From: Prevotella sp. ne3005
Lineage (GTDB): Bacteria; Bacteroidota; Bacteroidia; Bacteroidales; Bacteroidaceae
DNA length: 64,000 nt
Assembly (NCBI RefSeq): GCF_900110085.1
Contig: NZ_FOCK01000004.1
Location: 248,001 to 312,000, forward strand
Direction: 5' to 3'
The position numbers and the translations under genes were made by a program. The notes beneath the pieces are model-generated. The model worked only from the letters and a program-made list of their open reading frames with translations, was not told the origin of the DNA and did not search any database. This document shows positions 28,243 to 36,899 of the stretch, piece by piece; positions within the stretch are counted from its first letter, which is position 1; every line of letters starts with the position of its first letter.

Positions 28243-29316
28243 TTAGTCATCTGCGAAGGCGGCAGCCTCAGCTTCGGCTATGATTTCCTCACGCGATTTC
28301 TCTTTGTGAGTGACGTCGGAGAGGTCGTAGTCTACCAAATCGCTCCGTTTGGCCAGGAATTCATCGTTTAAGGCGTCTTCCCCGTTGGAAGACACAGATG
28401 TCTGCTTGGACTTGCGATTCCGCTTAGGAGCAGGGTTTGCGGGCTCCTCAGCGGGCGATTCCTTTGGCTCCTGCTCGATGATGAAGTTCTGTTCCTGTTC
28501 TGTGTCAGGAACGGCCATGGCGGGCTCTTCCTCCATCTTCGTACGATCAGTCTTGGCCTGGAAGATAGCATCCACAAACTGAGGCTCGCGTTTCAAGCGC
28601 TGAAGCGTATCCTTGGAAGCCAACTGCTGGGCTTCCTTCTTGGAGTAGCCCGTGCCTCGCTCGCCCTCGATGCCCTCAAGCATCACCTGAAAACTGAAGA
28701 TAGGACTTCCATTCTCATCCTTCTTCTGCTTCAGCATACGGAAATCCATTCGTACACGATTCTTCTGACTCCACTCGAGGAGCTTCGACTTAAAATTGAC
28801 TTCCTTGAAGGCCACCTTGTCGATGTCGACATAACGGCCCAAAACGCGCTTCTCAAAGAACTCGAGACAAGCCTCGTAGCCACGATCGAGATAGATGGCA
28901 CCTACAAGGGCTTCGAAGGCATTGCCCTCGACATAGCTGTTGTGAGAGGTGCTGTGACCTGCAGAAAGTAAGAGATTGCCCAGACCCATCTCGTTGGCTA
29001 TCTTGCCCAACGTATCGCGTGATACGAGCTTAGAACGCGTATTGGTAAGGAATCCTTCGCGCTTACCCTCATAGTGGCGGTATACAATGTATCCTACCGC
29101 AGCATCGAGTATGGCATCACCCAAGAACTCCAGTCGCTCATTGTTGAGCGGCTTGCCCTTGTCATTGCGCTTGCGGATGCTCTTATGCATCAGCGCCATC
29201 TTGTAATACTCGATGTTGTGGGGATAGAACCCCAGTATGGTGTAAAGAGCAGAAAAAAGCTCCTTCTCCTTGCGGAAAGGGAGCTTGATTCTATCAATAA
29301 TGTCGTTAAGCTTCAT
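28243..29316 (-). CDS. rnc: Ribonuclease III with long C-terminal tail
   Basis: Double-strand-specific endoribonuclease for rRNA and mRNA processing, 357 residues. The start at 29316 (MKLNDIIDRIKLPFRK) overlaps the end of fabF by 11 bp. The catalytic signature NNERLEFLGDAILD (about 60-73) carries the metal-binding acidic residues, and the dsRNA-binding domain covers about 190-255. After it comes a charged, low-complexity tail of about 95 residues rich in Glu, Pro, Ala and Lys (KRNRKSKQTS, HKEKSREEIIAEAEAAAF). Most RNase III proteins are about 220-250 residues, so the tail is an extension. Last gene of the acpP-fabF-rnc unit. Confidence 0.95.
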   Translation of the reverse strand: MKLNDIIDRIKLPFRKEKELFSALYTILGFYPHNIEYYKMALMHKSIRKRNDKGKPLNNERLEFLGDAILDAAVGYIVYRHYEGKREGFLTNTRSKLVSRDTLGKIANEMGLGNLLLSAGHSTSHNSYVEGNAFEALVGAIYLDRGYEACLEFFEKRVLGRYVDIDKVAFKEVNFKSKLLEWSQKNRVRMDFRMLKQKKDENGSPIFSFQVMLEGIEGERGTGYSKKEAQQLASKDTLQRLKREPQFVDAIFQAKTDRTKMEEEPAMAVPDTEQEQNFIIEQEPKESPAEEPANPAPKRNRKSKQTSVSSNGEDALNDEFLAKRSDLVDYDLSDVTHKEKSREEIIAEAEAAAFADD

Positions 29317-30568
29317 ACTTCTTGAATACCACACAAGCATTATGACCACCAAAGCCGAAGGTATTGCTGAGACCAGCACGAACCACGCGCTTCTGAGCCT
29401 TGTTGAAGGTGAAATTCAGATTGTAGTCGATCTCAGGATCGTCATCGCCTTCCTCGTGGTTGATAGTGGGAGGAATGATGTCGTTCTGGACAGCCAGAAC
29501 AGTAACCATAGCCTCAACGGCTCCAGCGGCACCCAGCAGATGGCCCGTCATCGACTTCGTAGAAGAGATGTTCAGCTTGAAGGCTGCATCACCAAATACC
29601 TCCTTGATGGCCTTAGCCTCAGAGATATCACCCACATGGGTAGAAGTTCCGTGAACATTAATATAATCGATGTCCTCGGGCTTCAACTGTGCATCCTCCA
29701 GGGCATTCTTCATCACAAGCTTAGCTCCAAGTCCCTCAGGGTGAGAAGCGGTGATATGGTGAGCATCAGCGCTCATGCCAGCACCTACCATCTCAGCATA
29801 AATCTTGGCACCACGGGCCTTAGCATGCTCCAGTTCCTCAAGAATCAGACAGCCAGAACCCTCAGCCATGATAAATCCATCGCGGCTTGCACTGAATGGA
29901 CGGCTAGCCTTCTCAGGCTCATCGTTACGGGTAGAGAGGGCATGCATAGCATTGAAGCCACCAACACCTGTAGCGCAGATAGCAGCCTCAGCACCACCAG
30001 CAACGATAGCATTAGCCTTACCCAGACGAATCAGGTTAAAGGCATCAGCCAAAGCGTTAGAAGAAGAGGCACAAGCAGAAGCTGTGATGTAGTTGGGACC
30101 ATGGAAGCCATACATAATGGAAATCTGACCAGCAGCGATGTCAGCAATCATCTTCGGAATGAAGAAAGGATTGAACTTAGGACCATCGGCTTCATGGACA
30201 CCATAATACTTTACTTCGTCCTCGAAGGTCTTAATTCCACCGATACCAACGCCATAGACCACACCGATGCGGTCTTTGTCTTCAGTCTCCAAATCCATCT
30301 TACTGTCCTCAACAGCCTGCTTGGCAGCAATCAGGGCCAGCTGTGTGTAGCGGTCCATCTTACGTGCCTCTTTACGGTCCAAAAAGTCGTTTACGTTGAG
30401 GTTCTTAACCTCACAGGCAAACTTTGTCTTGAATAAAGTTGTATCGAAATGTGTAATAGGTGCGGCACCGCTAACTCCGTTGAGCAGGTTTTTCCACATC
30501 TCTTCAGGAGTGTTGCCAACGGGAGTAACGGCTCCCAGACCTGTTACAACTACTCTTTTTAATTCCAT
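29306..30568 (-). CDS. fabF: Beta-ketoacyl-ACP synthase II
   Basis: Elongating condensing enzyme of fatty-acid synthesis, 420 residues. The start is the ATG at 30568 (MELKRVVVTGLGAVTPVG). The active-site triad is Cys166 in SACASSS, His in VHGTSTHVGD and His in SMTGHLLGAAG. It lies downstream of acpP and overlaps rnc, an order common in Bacteroidota. A hairpin between acpP and fabF probably reduces its expression relative to ACP. Confidence 0.97.
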   Translation of the reverse strand: MELKRVVVTGLGAVTPVGNTPEEMWKNLLNGVSGAAPITHFDTTLFKTKFACEVKNLNVNDFLDRKEARKMDRYTQLALIAAKQAVEDSKMDLETEDKDRIGVVYGVGIGGIKTFEDEVKYYGVHEADGPKFNPFFIPKMIADIAAGQISIMYGFHGPNYITASACASSSNALADAFNLIRLGKANAIVAGGAEAAICATGVGGFNAMHALSTRNDEPEKASRPFSASRDGFIMAEGSGCLILEELEHAKARGAKIYAEMVGAGMSADAHHITASHPEGLGAKLVMKNALEDAQLKPEDIDYINVHGTSTHVGDISEAKAIKEVFGDAAFKLNISSTKSMTGHLLGAAGAVEAMVTVLAVQNDIIPPTINHEEGDDDPEIDYNLNFTFNKAQKRVVRAGLSNTFGFGGHNACVVFKKYEA

Positions 30569-30581
30569 AAGCAAATATTAA

Positions 30582-30622
30582 AACATAAGGGTTGCTTCTG
30601 TCTTGAAGCAACCCCTTATGTT
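30582..30622 (-). terminator. Intercistronic terminator/attenuator between acpP and fabF
   Basis: Strong stem of about 17 bp (AACATAAGGGTTGCTTC paired with its complement, one bulge, 6-nt loop). On the minus strand it is followed by TTTTAATATTTG. It sits between acpP and fabF, so it can lower read-through or stabilise the acpP message. Confidence 0.75.
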
Positions 30623-30633
30623 ATTCTTCATAT

Positions 30634-30870
30634 TTATTTTGCGTTCTCCTCGATGTAAGCGATAGCGTCACCAACGGTACCGATCTTCTCAGCCTTGTCA
30701 TCAGGAATAGAGATACCGAACTCCTTCTCGAATTCCATGATCAACTCAACGGTATCCAGTGAATCTGCGCCCAGATCATTTGTGAAGCTGGCCTCAGCCT
30801 TTACTTCTGCTTCATCAACACCGAGTTTGTCTACGATAATTGCCTTTACTTTGCTTTCAATTTCTGACAT
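30634..30870 (-). CDS. acpP: Acyl carrier protein
   Basis: Small acidic carrier of 78 residues. The 4'-phosphopantetheine attachment site is Ser37 in GADSLDTVE, preceded by the usual helix I ([20 protein letters not shown]). It carries growing acyl chains for FabF and the other fatty-acid enzymes. First gene of the acpP-fabF-rnc unit, with a strong hairpin after the stop. Confidence 0.98.
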   Translation of the reverse strand: MSEIESKVKAIIVDKLGVDEAEVKAEASFTNDLGADSLDTVELIMEFEKEFGISIPDDKAEKIGTVGDAIAYIEENAK

Positions 30871-30943
30871 AATTGTAATACTTTAAAATGTTAATAATGA
30901 TTTTGCTATCTTGAAAAATACGGCCTTTTGCCGAAATCGGGTG

Positions 30944-30951
30944 CAAAGTAA
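30944..30951 (-). promoter_or_regulatory. Probable -7 element for acpP
   Basis: TTACTTTG on the minus strand, one mismatch from TAnnTTTG, 73 bp upstream of acpP. Confidence 0.45.
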
Positions 30952-31119
30952 CACATTTTCTTTCACTTACGCAAATTTTTTTAAGAAAAACTGACTTTCT
31001 TTTGCACAAAAGGGGGTTATGTGTGCATAAATTTGGCTCTTTTTATATGTTTCTCGACATAAAATTGAAAAATTTGATGAAAAACTTCACTTTTAGTTGG
31101 TCAATTGAAAAACTTTCTG

Positions 31120-31127
31120 TAGTTTTG
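31120..31127 (+). promoter_or_regulatory. -7 element for the DUF4254-GT9-rubredoxin unit
   Basis: TAGTTTTG with a TTGG about 19 bp upstream (-33-like), 19 bp before the ATG. Confidence 0.65.
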
Positions 31128-31146
31128 CGGAATAAAACGAATAGAA

Positions 31147-31749
31147 ATGTCATTTACAGAGCAAGCTAACCAAATTTTCAATCGGGTAATAGCGGATTAT
31201 CATCTCACGGATGATGTCAATACCCCGATTAAGAATCCGTATCAGAAAGATACGATTGAATACAGTCTTTATTTGAAGTGTTGGATTGATACTGTCCAGT
31301 GGCACTATGAAGATATCATTCGTGATCCTCATATTGATCCCATAGAGGCCCTCGCCCTGAAGCGCCGTATTGACCGCAGCAATCAGGACCGTACTGATCT
31401 GGTAGAAGAGATTGATTCTTATTTCCGTCAGTTTTACAGTGATGTTGTGCCTGGTCCGGGTGCCCGTCTGAATACGGAGAGTCCTGCCTGGGCTGTAGAT
31501 CGCCTAAGTATTCTCGCCCTGAAAATCTATCATATGCAGGAACAGGTGGATCGTAAAGATGCCGATGCAGAACATATTGCCCGTTGTAAGGCTAAGCTCA
31601 ACGTATTGTTGGAGCAGCAGAAAGATCTTTCATTGGCCATCGACCAGTTGTTGGAAGATATTAGTGCTGGACGTAAGTACATGAAGGTATATCGACAGAT
31701 GAAGATGTACAACGATCCCACCACTAATCCAATACTCTATAAGAAGTAA
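31147..31749 (+). CDS. DUF4254 family protein
   Basis: A 200-residue soluble, largely helical protein of the Bacteroidota family DUF4254. It has ALKRRIDRSNQDRTDLVEEID, then TESPAWAVDRLSILALKIYHM, and coiled-coil-like C-terminal helices. Biochemical function is unknown. It lies 6 bp before a GT9 heptosyltransferase-like gene, the usual context of the family, which suggests a role in lipopolysaccharide or other surface glycan assembly (inference). Confidence 0.85.
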   Translation: MSFTEQANQIFNRVIADYHLTDDVNTPIKNPYQKDTIEYSLYLKCWIDTVQWHYEDIIRDPHIDPIEALALKRRIDRSNQDRTDLVEEIDSYFRQFYSDVVPGPGARLNTESPAWAVDRLSILALKIYHMQEQVDRKDADAEHIARCKAKLNVLLEQQKDLSLAIDQLLEDISAGRKYMKVYRQMKMYNDPTTNPILYKK

Positions 31750-31755
31750 GAAAGG

Positions 31756-32808
31756 ATGAAGAAAGAGCATATACTTGTGATACGATTCTCAGCTTTAGGC
31801 GATGTGGCCATGACTGTACCTGTGGTATGGGCTTTGGCTACCCAATACCCTGATATTCGCATTACAGTGCTCAGCAGGAAATTTGCGCGTCCGCTTTTCG
31901 ATGATCTGGCTCCTAATGTCAACTTCATGGAAGCCGATTTAAAGCAGGAGTATCATGGTGTAAGGGGACTTAACGCATTATATCGCCGTTTGGTTGCCAA
32001 ACAGTTTACTAAGATTGCTGATTTGCATAGTGTGCTTCGTTCCGATTATCTCCGTATGCGTTTCAACTTGGGCAGATATCGTGTAGAGCATATCAACAAA
32101 CACAAGAATCAGCGCAGAAAACTTATCTCCTATAAGAATAAGGTACGTAAGCAACTACCCTCTTCTTTTGAGAATTATGCAGAAGTATTTGCCCGCTTAG
32201 GTTATCCTGTTGACATCCGACAATTCCATAGTATCTTCCCTGAAGAAGGTGGTAACCTCAATCTGTTGCCAAAGGAAGTGGGACCTAAGAAGAGTTTTGA
32301 GACTTGGATAGGTATTGCACCTTTTGCTGCCCATCAAGGAAAAATATATCCTCCAAAACTGATGGAACAAGTTATCTTCAAACTGATTCAGCAACAGCCC
32401 AACGTGCGTATCTTCCTTTTCGGAAAGGGTGAAGATGAAGACAAATACTTCCCTTTGTGGAATGCTCAATACCACCAATGTCTTATTGTCAATAAATGCT
32501 GCGAAAGCATGTATCAAGAGCTTATTTTGATGAGTCATCTGAATGTCATGCTTTCTATGGATTCTGCCAATATGCATTTGGCTTCATTGACGGGTGTACC
32601 TGTTGTCAGTGTTTGGGGAGCCACCCATCCCTTGGCGGGTTTCCTTGGCTTCAACCAAAATACCGATAATGCCATACAACTTGACCTTGAGTGTCGCCCC
32701 TGTAGTATTTTTGGCAATAAACCTTGTCAGCGTGGTGACTATGCTTGTCTACAGAACATTCCGCCTGAGCGGATTGTTGAGAGAATAACAACCCTCATTA
32801 ATAACTAA
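31756..32808 (+). CDS. Glycosyltransferase family 9 (heptosyltransferase-like)
   Basis: A 350-residue GT-B enzyme of the ADP-heptose:LPS heptosyltransferase family (RfaF/WaaF-like). The N-terminus [21 protein letters not shown] carries the conserved acceptor-side Asp. The C-terminal domain has [27 protein letters not shown], the family's donor-binding region, followed by a Cys-rich segment ([20 protein letters not shown]). It probably adds a core sugar to LPS or another lipid-linked glycan. Middle gene of a DUF4254-GT9-rubredoxin unit. Confidence 0.9.
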   Translation: MKKEHILVIRFSALGDVAMTVPVVWALATQYPDIRITVLSRKFARPLFDDLAPNVNFMEADLKQEYHGVRGLNALYRRLVAKQFTKIADLHSVLRSDYLRMRFNLGRYRVEHINKHKNQRRKLISYKNKVRKQLPSSFENYAEVFARLGYPVDIRQFHSIFPEEGGNLNLLPKEVGPKKSFETWIGIAPFAAHQGKIYPPKLMEQVIFKLIQQQPNVRIFLFGKGEDEDKYFPLWNAQYHQCLIVNKCCESMYQELILMSHLNVMLSMDSANMHLASLTGVPVVSVWGATHPLAGFLGFNQNTDNAIQLDLECRPCSIFGNKPCQRGDYACLQNIPPERIVERITTLINN

Positions 32809-32821
32809 AACTTTCTTAATT

Positions 32822-32977
32822 ATGAAGTATGTATGTGAAGTATGCGGCTACGTCTATGACCCCGCAGTAGGTGATCCTGACAGTGGCATCGAGCCAGGAA
32901 CAGCATTTGAGGATATCCCCGATGATTGGGTATGTCCCATCTGTGGTGTAGGCAAAGATCAATTCAAGCCTGAGTAA
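32822..32977 (+). CDS. Rubredoxin
   Basis: A 51-residue iron-sulfur electron carrier. It has the two CxxCG knuckles (CEVCGY at 5-10 and CPICGV at 38-43) that bind one Fe(Cys)4 centre, plus the conserved YDP and DDWVCP segments. Electron donor to peroxide- or superoxide-reducing enzymes in anaerobes. It begins 13 bp after the GT9 stop and is followed by a terminator. Confidence 0.97.
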   Translation: MKYVCEVCGYVYDPAVGDPDSGIEPGTAFEDIPDDWVCPICGVGKDQFKPE

Positions 32978-32982
32978 GAAAT

Positions 32983-33013
32983 AATAAGGTGGCAATCGTT
33001 TTGCCACCTTATT
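32983..33013. terminator. Bidirectional terminator after rubredoxin
   Basis: AATAAGGTGGCAA paired with TTTGCCACCTTATT across a short loop. It overlaps the last codons of the convergent methyltransferase gene. Confidence 0.85.
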
Positions 33014-33542
33014 TATATATAAGAGCCTTAGCGAAGTGCCAGATGATTATACCAGCTGTTACAGATACATTCATGGAATGTTTGGTACCAAATTGAGGTA
33101 TTTCCAAACAACCATCTGATGCATCTATCACTTCCTGATGGACACCTTTTACCTCATTTCCTAAAATCACAGCATACTTAGTATTATTAATAGGTGTAAA
33201 AGTCTGGAGCTTAGTTGAGCCATGAGCCTGTTCTACGGCATAGATCTCATACCCATTTTTTCTTAATGCCTCAACGGCTTCCATAGCCGTCGGATAATAA
33301 TGCCAAGTCACACTGTCTTCTGCACCAAGAGCCGTCTTATGAATCTCTGTACTGGGAGGTGTTGAGGTTATACCGCACAAATAGACAGCCTCGATACGGA
33401 AAGCATCACCTGTCCGAAATACGCTACCTACATTATGCATTGAACGTACATCATCAAGTACTACTACTAAAGGTAGTTTTTCTGCCTCCTTAAACTCCTC
33501 TACAGAGAGGCGCTGCATTTCTATTGTCCTCAGTTTCTTCAT
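33009..33542 (-). CDS. SpoU/TrmH-family RNA 2'-O-methyltransferase
   Basis: A 177-residue SPOUT methyltransferase that should methylate a ribose in tRNA or rRNA using S-adenosylmethionine. The start at 33542 (MKKLRTIEMQRLSVEEF) is set by the promoter box at 33551-33558. It has motif 1 DDVRSMHNVGSVFRT, motif 2 VILGNEVKGV and motif 3 IPQFGTKHSMNVSVTAG (the trefoil knot). It lacks the extra N-terminal domain of RlmB. The target base is unknown. The very short distance from promoter to start suggests an almost leaderless mRNA. Confidence 0.92.
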   Translation of the reverse strand: MKKLRTIEMQRLSVEEFKEAEKLPLVVVLDDVRSMHNVGSVFRTGDAFRIEAVYLCGITSTPPSTEIHKTALGAEDSVTWHYYPTAMEAVEALRKNGYEIYAVEQAHGSTKLQTFTPINNTKYAVILGNEVKGVHQEVIDASDGCLEIPQFGTKHSMNVSVTAGIIIWHFAKALIYK

Positions 33543-33550
33543 ATCAGCTG

Positions 33551-33558
33551 CAAAGGTA
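33551..33558 (-). promoter_or_regulatory. -7 element for the SpoU-family gene
   Basis: TACCTTTG on the minus strand only 9 bp before the ATG, implying a transcript with almost no leader. Confidence 0.65.
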
Positions 33559-33598
33559 CGAAAAAGATATGAAAAGCGAAAAGTAATAAATAAAAAGT

Positions 33599-33960
33599 TG
33601 TGGATAAACCTGTTGATAACTATGTGGAAAACATGGTGGATTATAAACAAAATACCATCTTAAGCCAGGAATTAGTGGATATCAACACACTTATTATTGT
33701 CATTTAAACAACTTTTCCACCATTTTTTGCTGAAAAAAGATATAAACTTATTAATTTTGCACCGAAAATAGAAATTGTGGATAAATAACGTTAGGTATTC
33801 ATTATCAAGCAATAACAATTCACAGCAGTAGTTAATAGTGTATGTTTTACAGTTTATAAGTTATCTCACAAGAAAAAGAGAGAAAAGTTATCAAGATATT
33901 AACGGCATATCATACTACTTATTCTTTTTTAGAAAGAAAAAATAAAAGAAAATAAATATA
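33599..33960. other. Candidate DnaA-box cluster in an A/T-rich gap
   Basis: The 423-bp gap 33543-33965 holds two perfect DnaA boxes TGTGGATAA (33599-33607, 33776-33784). Near matches are TGTTGATAA (33611), TGTGGAAAA (33623), AGTGGATAT (33674) and TTTTCCACC (33714). An A/T-rich tract follows to 33960. This pattern resembles a replication origin or a DnaA-controlled promoter region. Housekeeping genes on both sides run mostly on the minus strand, so no clear change of gene orientation supports an origin at this exact point. Confidence 0.4.
33752..33759 (+). promoter_or_regulatory. Possible -7 element for nadA
   Basis: TAATTTTG with TTTG at 33726-33729 as -33 partner (22 bp spacing). It would give nadA a leader of about 200 nt that contains one of the DnaA boxes. 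Confidence 0.5.
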
Positions 33961-33965
33961 TTGTA

Positions 33966-34910
33966 ATGTTGAAAACTGAAGCATTGAAAGCGGAAATCCG
34001 TCGTTTATGTAAAGAGAAGGATGCCATTATCCTGGCTCACTATTATACAATTGGCGATATTCAGGATATTGCTGATTTTGTAGGTGATTCATTAGCTTTG
34101 GCAAGAAAGGCTGCAGAGACAGATGCCAAGATCATGGTGATGTGTGGTGTTCATTTCATGGCAGAGACGTGTAAACTGCTATCTCCTGATAAGATGGTAC
34201 TTTGTCCTGACCTTGAAGCAGGATGCAGTCTGGCAGACAGTTGTAAAGCTGAGGATCTGAAAAAGTTTAAGGAAGAACATCCTGGTTATCAAGTCATCAG
34301 TTATGTGAATACTACAGCAGCGGTGAAGGCTTTAACTGATGTAGTTGTAACCAGTGGTAATGCCAAGAAAGTAGTAGATCAGTTGCCAAAGGATGCTAAG
34401 TTAATATTTGGTCCTGATTATAATCTTGGCAATTATATCAATGAGGTAACAGGTCGTGAAATGTTACTTTGGAATGGTGGTTGTCATGTACACGAACGTT
34501 TCTCTGTAGAAAAAATCATTGAATTGAAGAAACAATATCCTGAGGCTGTAGTGATGGCTCATTTAGAGTGTAAGGCTCCGGTATTGGCTGCAGCTGACGT
34601 AAAAGGAAGTACGGCAACGATGCTGAACTATGCTCAGCAGAGTGACAAGAAGCAGTTTATTGTGGCTACAGAGGCTGGTATTCTTCACGAGATGCAGCGA
34701 ACTTGTCCAGATAAGGAATTTATTCCTGTGCCTCCTGAAATCAGCGAGAGCGGCCTGGAATGCAGTTGTAATGAATGTCAGTATATGAAGATGAATACAC
34801 TTGAGAAAGTATACAACTGCTTAATGAATGAAAATCCTCAGATAGAGATAGATCCTGAGATAGCCAAGGAGGCCGTAAAACCCATAGAGAGAATGTTGGA
34901 GTTGAGTTAA
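33966..34910 (+). CDS. nadA: Quinolinate synthase
   Basis: A 314-residue [4Fe-4S] enzyme that condenses iminoaspartate with dihydroxyacetone phosphate to quinolinate in NAD synthesis. Diagnostic segments are ILAHYYTIGDIQDIADFVGDS, CGVHFMAETCKLLSP, WNGGCHVHERF and the C-terminal ECSCNECQYMKMNTLEK. The cluster-ligand cysteines are expected in CGVHFM, GGCHVH and the C-terminal Cys group. nadB and nadC are not adjacent. A long leader separates it from its likely promoter. Confidence 0.97.
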   Translation: MLKTEALKAEIRRLCKEKDAIILAHYYTIGDIQDIADFVGDSLALARKAAETDAKIMVMCGVHFMAETCKLLSPDKMVLCPDLEAGCSLADSCKAEDLKKFKEEHPGYQVISYVNTTAAVKALTDVVVTSGNAKKVVDQLPKDAKLIFGPDYNLGNYINEVTGREMLLWNGGCHVHERFSVEKIIELKKQYPEAVVMAHLECKAPVLAAADVKGSTATMLNYAQQSDKKQFIVATEAGILHEMQRTCPDKEFIPVPPEISESGLECSCNECQYMKMNTLEKVYNCLMNENPQIEIDPEIAKEAVKPIERMLELS

Positions 34911-34926
34911 TCACTCCAACATTTTT
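34894..34926 (+). terminator. Terminator at the nadA 3' end
   Basis: TGTTGGAGT / ACTCCAACA stem overlapping the nadA stop, followed by TTTTT on the plus strand, between convergent nadA and porZ-like genes. Confidence 0.8.
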
Positions 34927-36880
34927 AGTTGATGACAGCTATCTTACAAACCGTTCCTTTCTTTCCATTACTGGTGGCTGTAACAACCATATAAATACCA
35001 CTGGCCACTCTCCTACCCTTTTTATCACATCCATCCCAGGTAAACATACCACCATTACTTCGTCCTTCAGCTATCAAGGCACCATTAGAAGACGTAATCT
35101 TCACATCAGCATCATAGGTCAAGCCAGTAACTGTAATCAATCCTGAGTACTCTGGAGTCACAGGATTAGGATAGGCCCAGACATTATCTTTATTCATTTC
35201 TTCATTTGGTTCTGTAGCATCTGATTGGTAAGAGCAGAGTCCTTCGTCTGAGAGAAAGAATACTTCTCCCGAATGATGATTGATAGAAATGGAGGTGATA
35301 TTATCACTAATCAATTTGGAATTTGCTTTCGTAAAGTTATGGATCTGCTCCATATTATCCGCACTAATCAGAAAAGCACCAGCTCCATTCGTAGCAAACC
35401 ACTTACGATTACCTCCATCAATAGCTATACTGTTGATACTGACACCACTAAGCAGATAATCCGCATAACTCGTACCATCGTTGCGAGGCACTTTGATTTG
35501 TTGGAAGGTAACACTCTCCTTCCCTACTTCTGACTTCTGAATCATGAAGGGTCCAACATCTGTGCCTACCCAGATATTATTCTCTTTATCCTCAGTGACA
35601 CAATAAACTACTGTCACCTCGTTTTTCACCCCATCTTGATTGATAAAGGTATCATATCTCAGCATGATGTCGTCCTGCATATCGTAACAGAAAAGTGACG
35701 GCTTCTGCCAGTTGCTATTGACAAACCAAAGGAGCCCACGACTGTCAATCATCATATTACGAAGTCCTGGAAGTGCGTTTCCAGCGTCGTCTGTCAATTG
35801 TGTTTGATGATGATCAATCCATTGGTGATCTGATGTTAGTTCAAGCAAACTGACATCTTTTGCCATACTGTTGAGTACCCAAAGATGACCTTGACTGTCG
35901 AATTTAATACCAAGAATCAGTAGATAGTCATTACCTAGTTCTGTACCTCTGTCGTTAGCGCCCTTTAGCGGACTGTTATCCTTATTATAATAAGCTACGA
36001 GTTCTCCATCATTAAACTCATAGAGTCCGCATCTGCCTCCTGCAAAGACATGCTTTTCGTTGGTCGGATCAACATCGATACAGCAAATGTCTAAATAAGG
36101 ATATCCAGTAATCTGACTAATTTGCTCCTCATAGAGTTTCCAGTCATTACCATCAAATACCTGAATAATACCAGGAAGTTGGTTATCTGGCATATTCGGC
36201 AGAAAATATCCTCCTGTGGTATACAACTTATCATCCAGCATTTTTGCCTCATAAAAGCAATTATAAGCCGGACCTCCAGGGTTGAGTGTCGATACGGTAG
36301 CAATATATTCTTCGTAGTTGTCCTGATACTTTGGTAGATCTGTGGGAAAGTCGGGCATCTGAGGTGTATAGGTATCTGAAATCTCAGTTTTCTGCATATT
36401 CACTTTCACGATACCAAAGTCGCAATGCAGATAAGCATAGATACCGTCAATGCTGATATCGGTGACAGTCTTGTCGCCTGTTATCGTTTTATTGTAAAGT
36501 GCAGAGATATTGATGATATCACCATCAGTCTCTATCAGATCGATATTGGCATTCTTATAGACGGCTATAAGTCGTTTAGCCTGCTGGCACCAAGCAATAT
36601 GGGTGATATGGGTGTCACTAAGGCCATTTACCTTATCGTAAGTTAGAATGCTCTGGTCGTTGAGATTATACTGATATAATCCGTTAGAAGCCAGTACGAA
36701 GAGTTCATCGCCAGCCTTGCAGATACTCTGCACCTGGTGATATGCAAGATGGTTTTTCCAAGTGGCCACTTGGGCATTCAGAGGTAATAAGATATGAGGG
36801 TAAAAAAGTGAAAAAGTAAAAAGGTAAAAAGGTAATAACCATTTTACCGATTTTTTTCTATTGAATAATAGAACTTTCAT
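34925..36880 (-). CDS. porZ: PorZ-like type IX secretion protein (two beta-propellers plus C-terminal sorting-like domain)
   Basis: Exported 651-residue protein. After a signal peptide ending LNAQ it has repeated blades with segments such as ADELFVLASNGLYQYN-like GDELFVLASNGLY and HVFAGGRCGLYEF, as in two seven-bladed propellers. The C-terminal beta-sandwich (VWAYPNPVTPEYSGLITV ... GIYMVVTATSNG) resembles a T9SS type A sorting domain. This matches PorZ, a surface component of the type IX system that supports attachment of secreted proteins to A-LPS. It follows the yitT::rdgB fusion after 19 bp in the leuS operon. The symbol is assigned by architecture, not by alignment. Confidence 0.78.
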   Translation of the reverse strand: MKVLLFNRKKSVKWLLPFYLFTFSLFYPHILLPLNAQVATWKNHLAYHQVQSICKAGDELFVLASNGLYQYNLNDQSILTYDKVNGLSDTHITHIAWCQQAKRLIAVYKNANIDLIETDGDIINISALYNKTITGDKTVTDISIDGIYAYLHCDFGIVKVNMQKTEISDTYTPQMPDFPTDLPKYQDNYEEYIATVSTLNPGGPAYNCFYEAKMLDDKLYTTGGYFLPNMPDNQLPGIIQVFDGNDWKLYEEQISQITGYPYLDICCIDVDPTNEKHVFAGGRCGLYEFNDGELVAYYNKDNSPLKGANDRGTELGNDYLLILGIKFDSQGHLWVLNSMAKDVSLLELTSDHQWIDHHQTQLTDDAGNALPGLRNMMIDSRGLLWFVNSNWQKPSLFCYDMQDDIMLRYDTFINQDGVKNEVTVVYCVTEDKENNIWVGTDVGPFMIQKSEVGKESVTFQQIKVPRNDGTSYADYLLSGVSINSIAIDGGNRKWFATNGAGAFLISADNMEQIHNFTKANSKLISDNITSISINHHSGEVFFLSDEGLCSYQSDATEPNEEMNKDNVWAYPNPVTPEYSGLITVTGLTYDADVKITSSNGALIAEGRSNGGMFTWDGCDKKGRRVASGIYMVVTATSNGKKGTVCKIAVIN

Positions 36881-36899
36881 TTTTTACCCTTTTACTTAT

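Noticed and set aside
33543-33965. tRNA or structured RNA gene in the gap before nadA
   Set aside because: No cloverleaf, CCA end or strong stem was seen; the content is DnaA-box-like sites and A/T-rich DNA.
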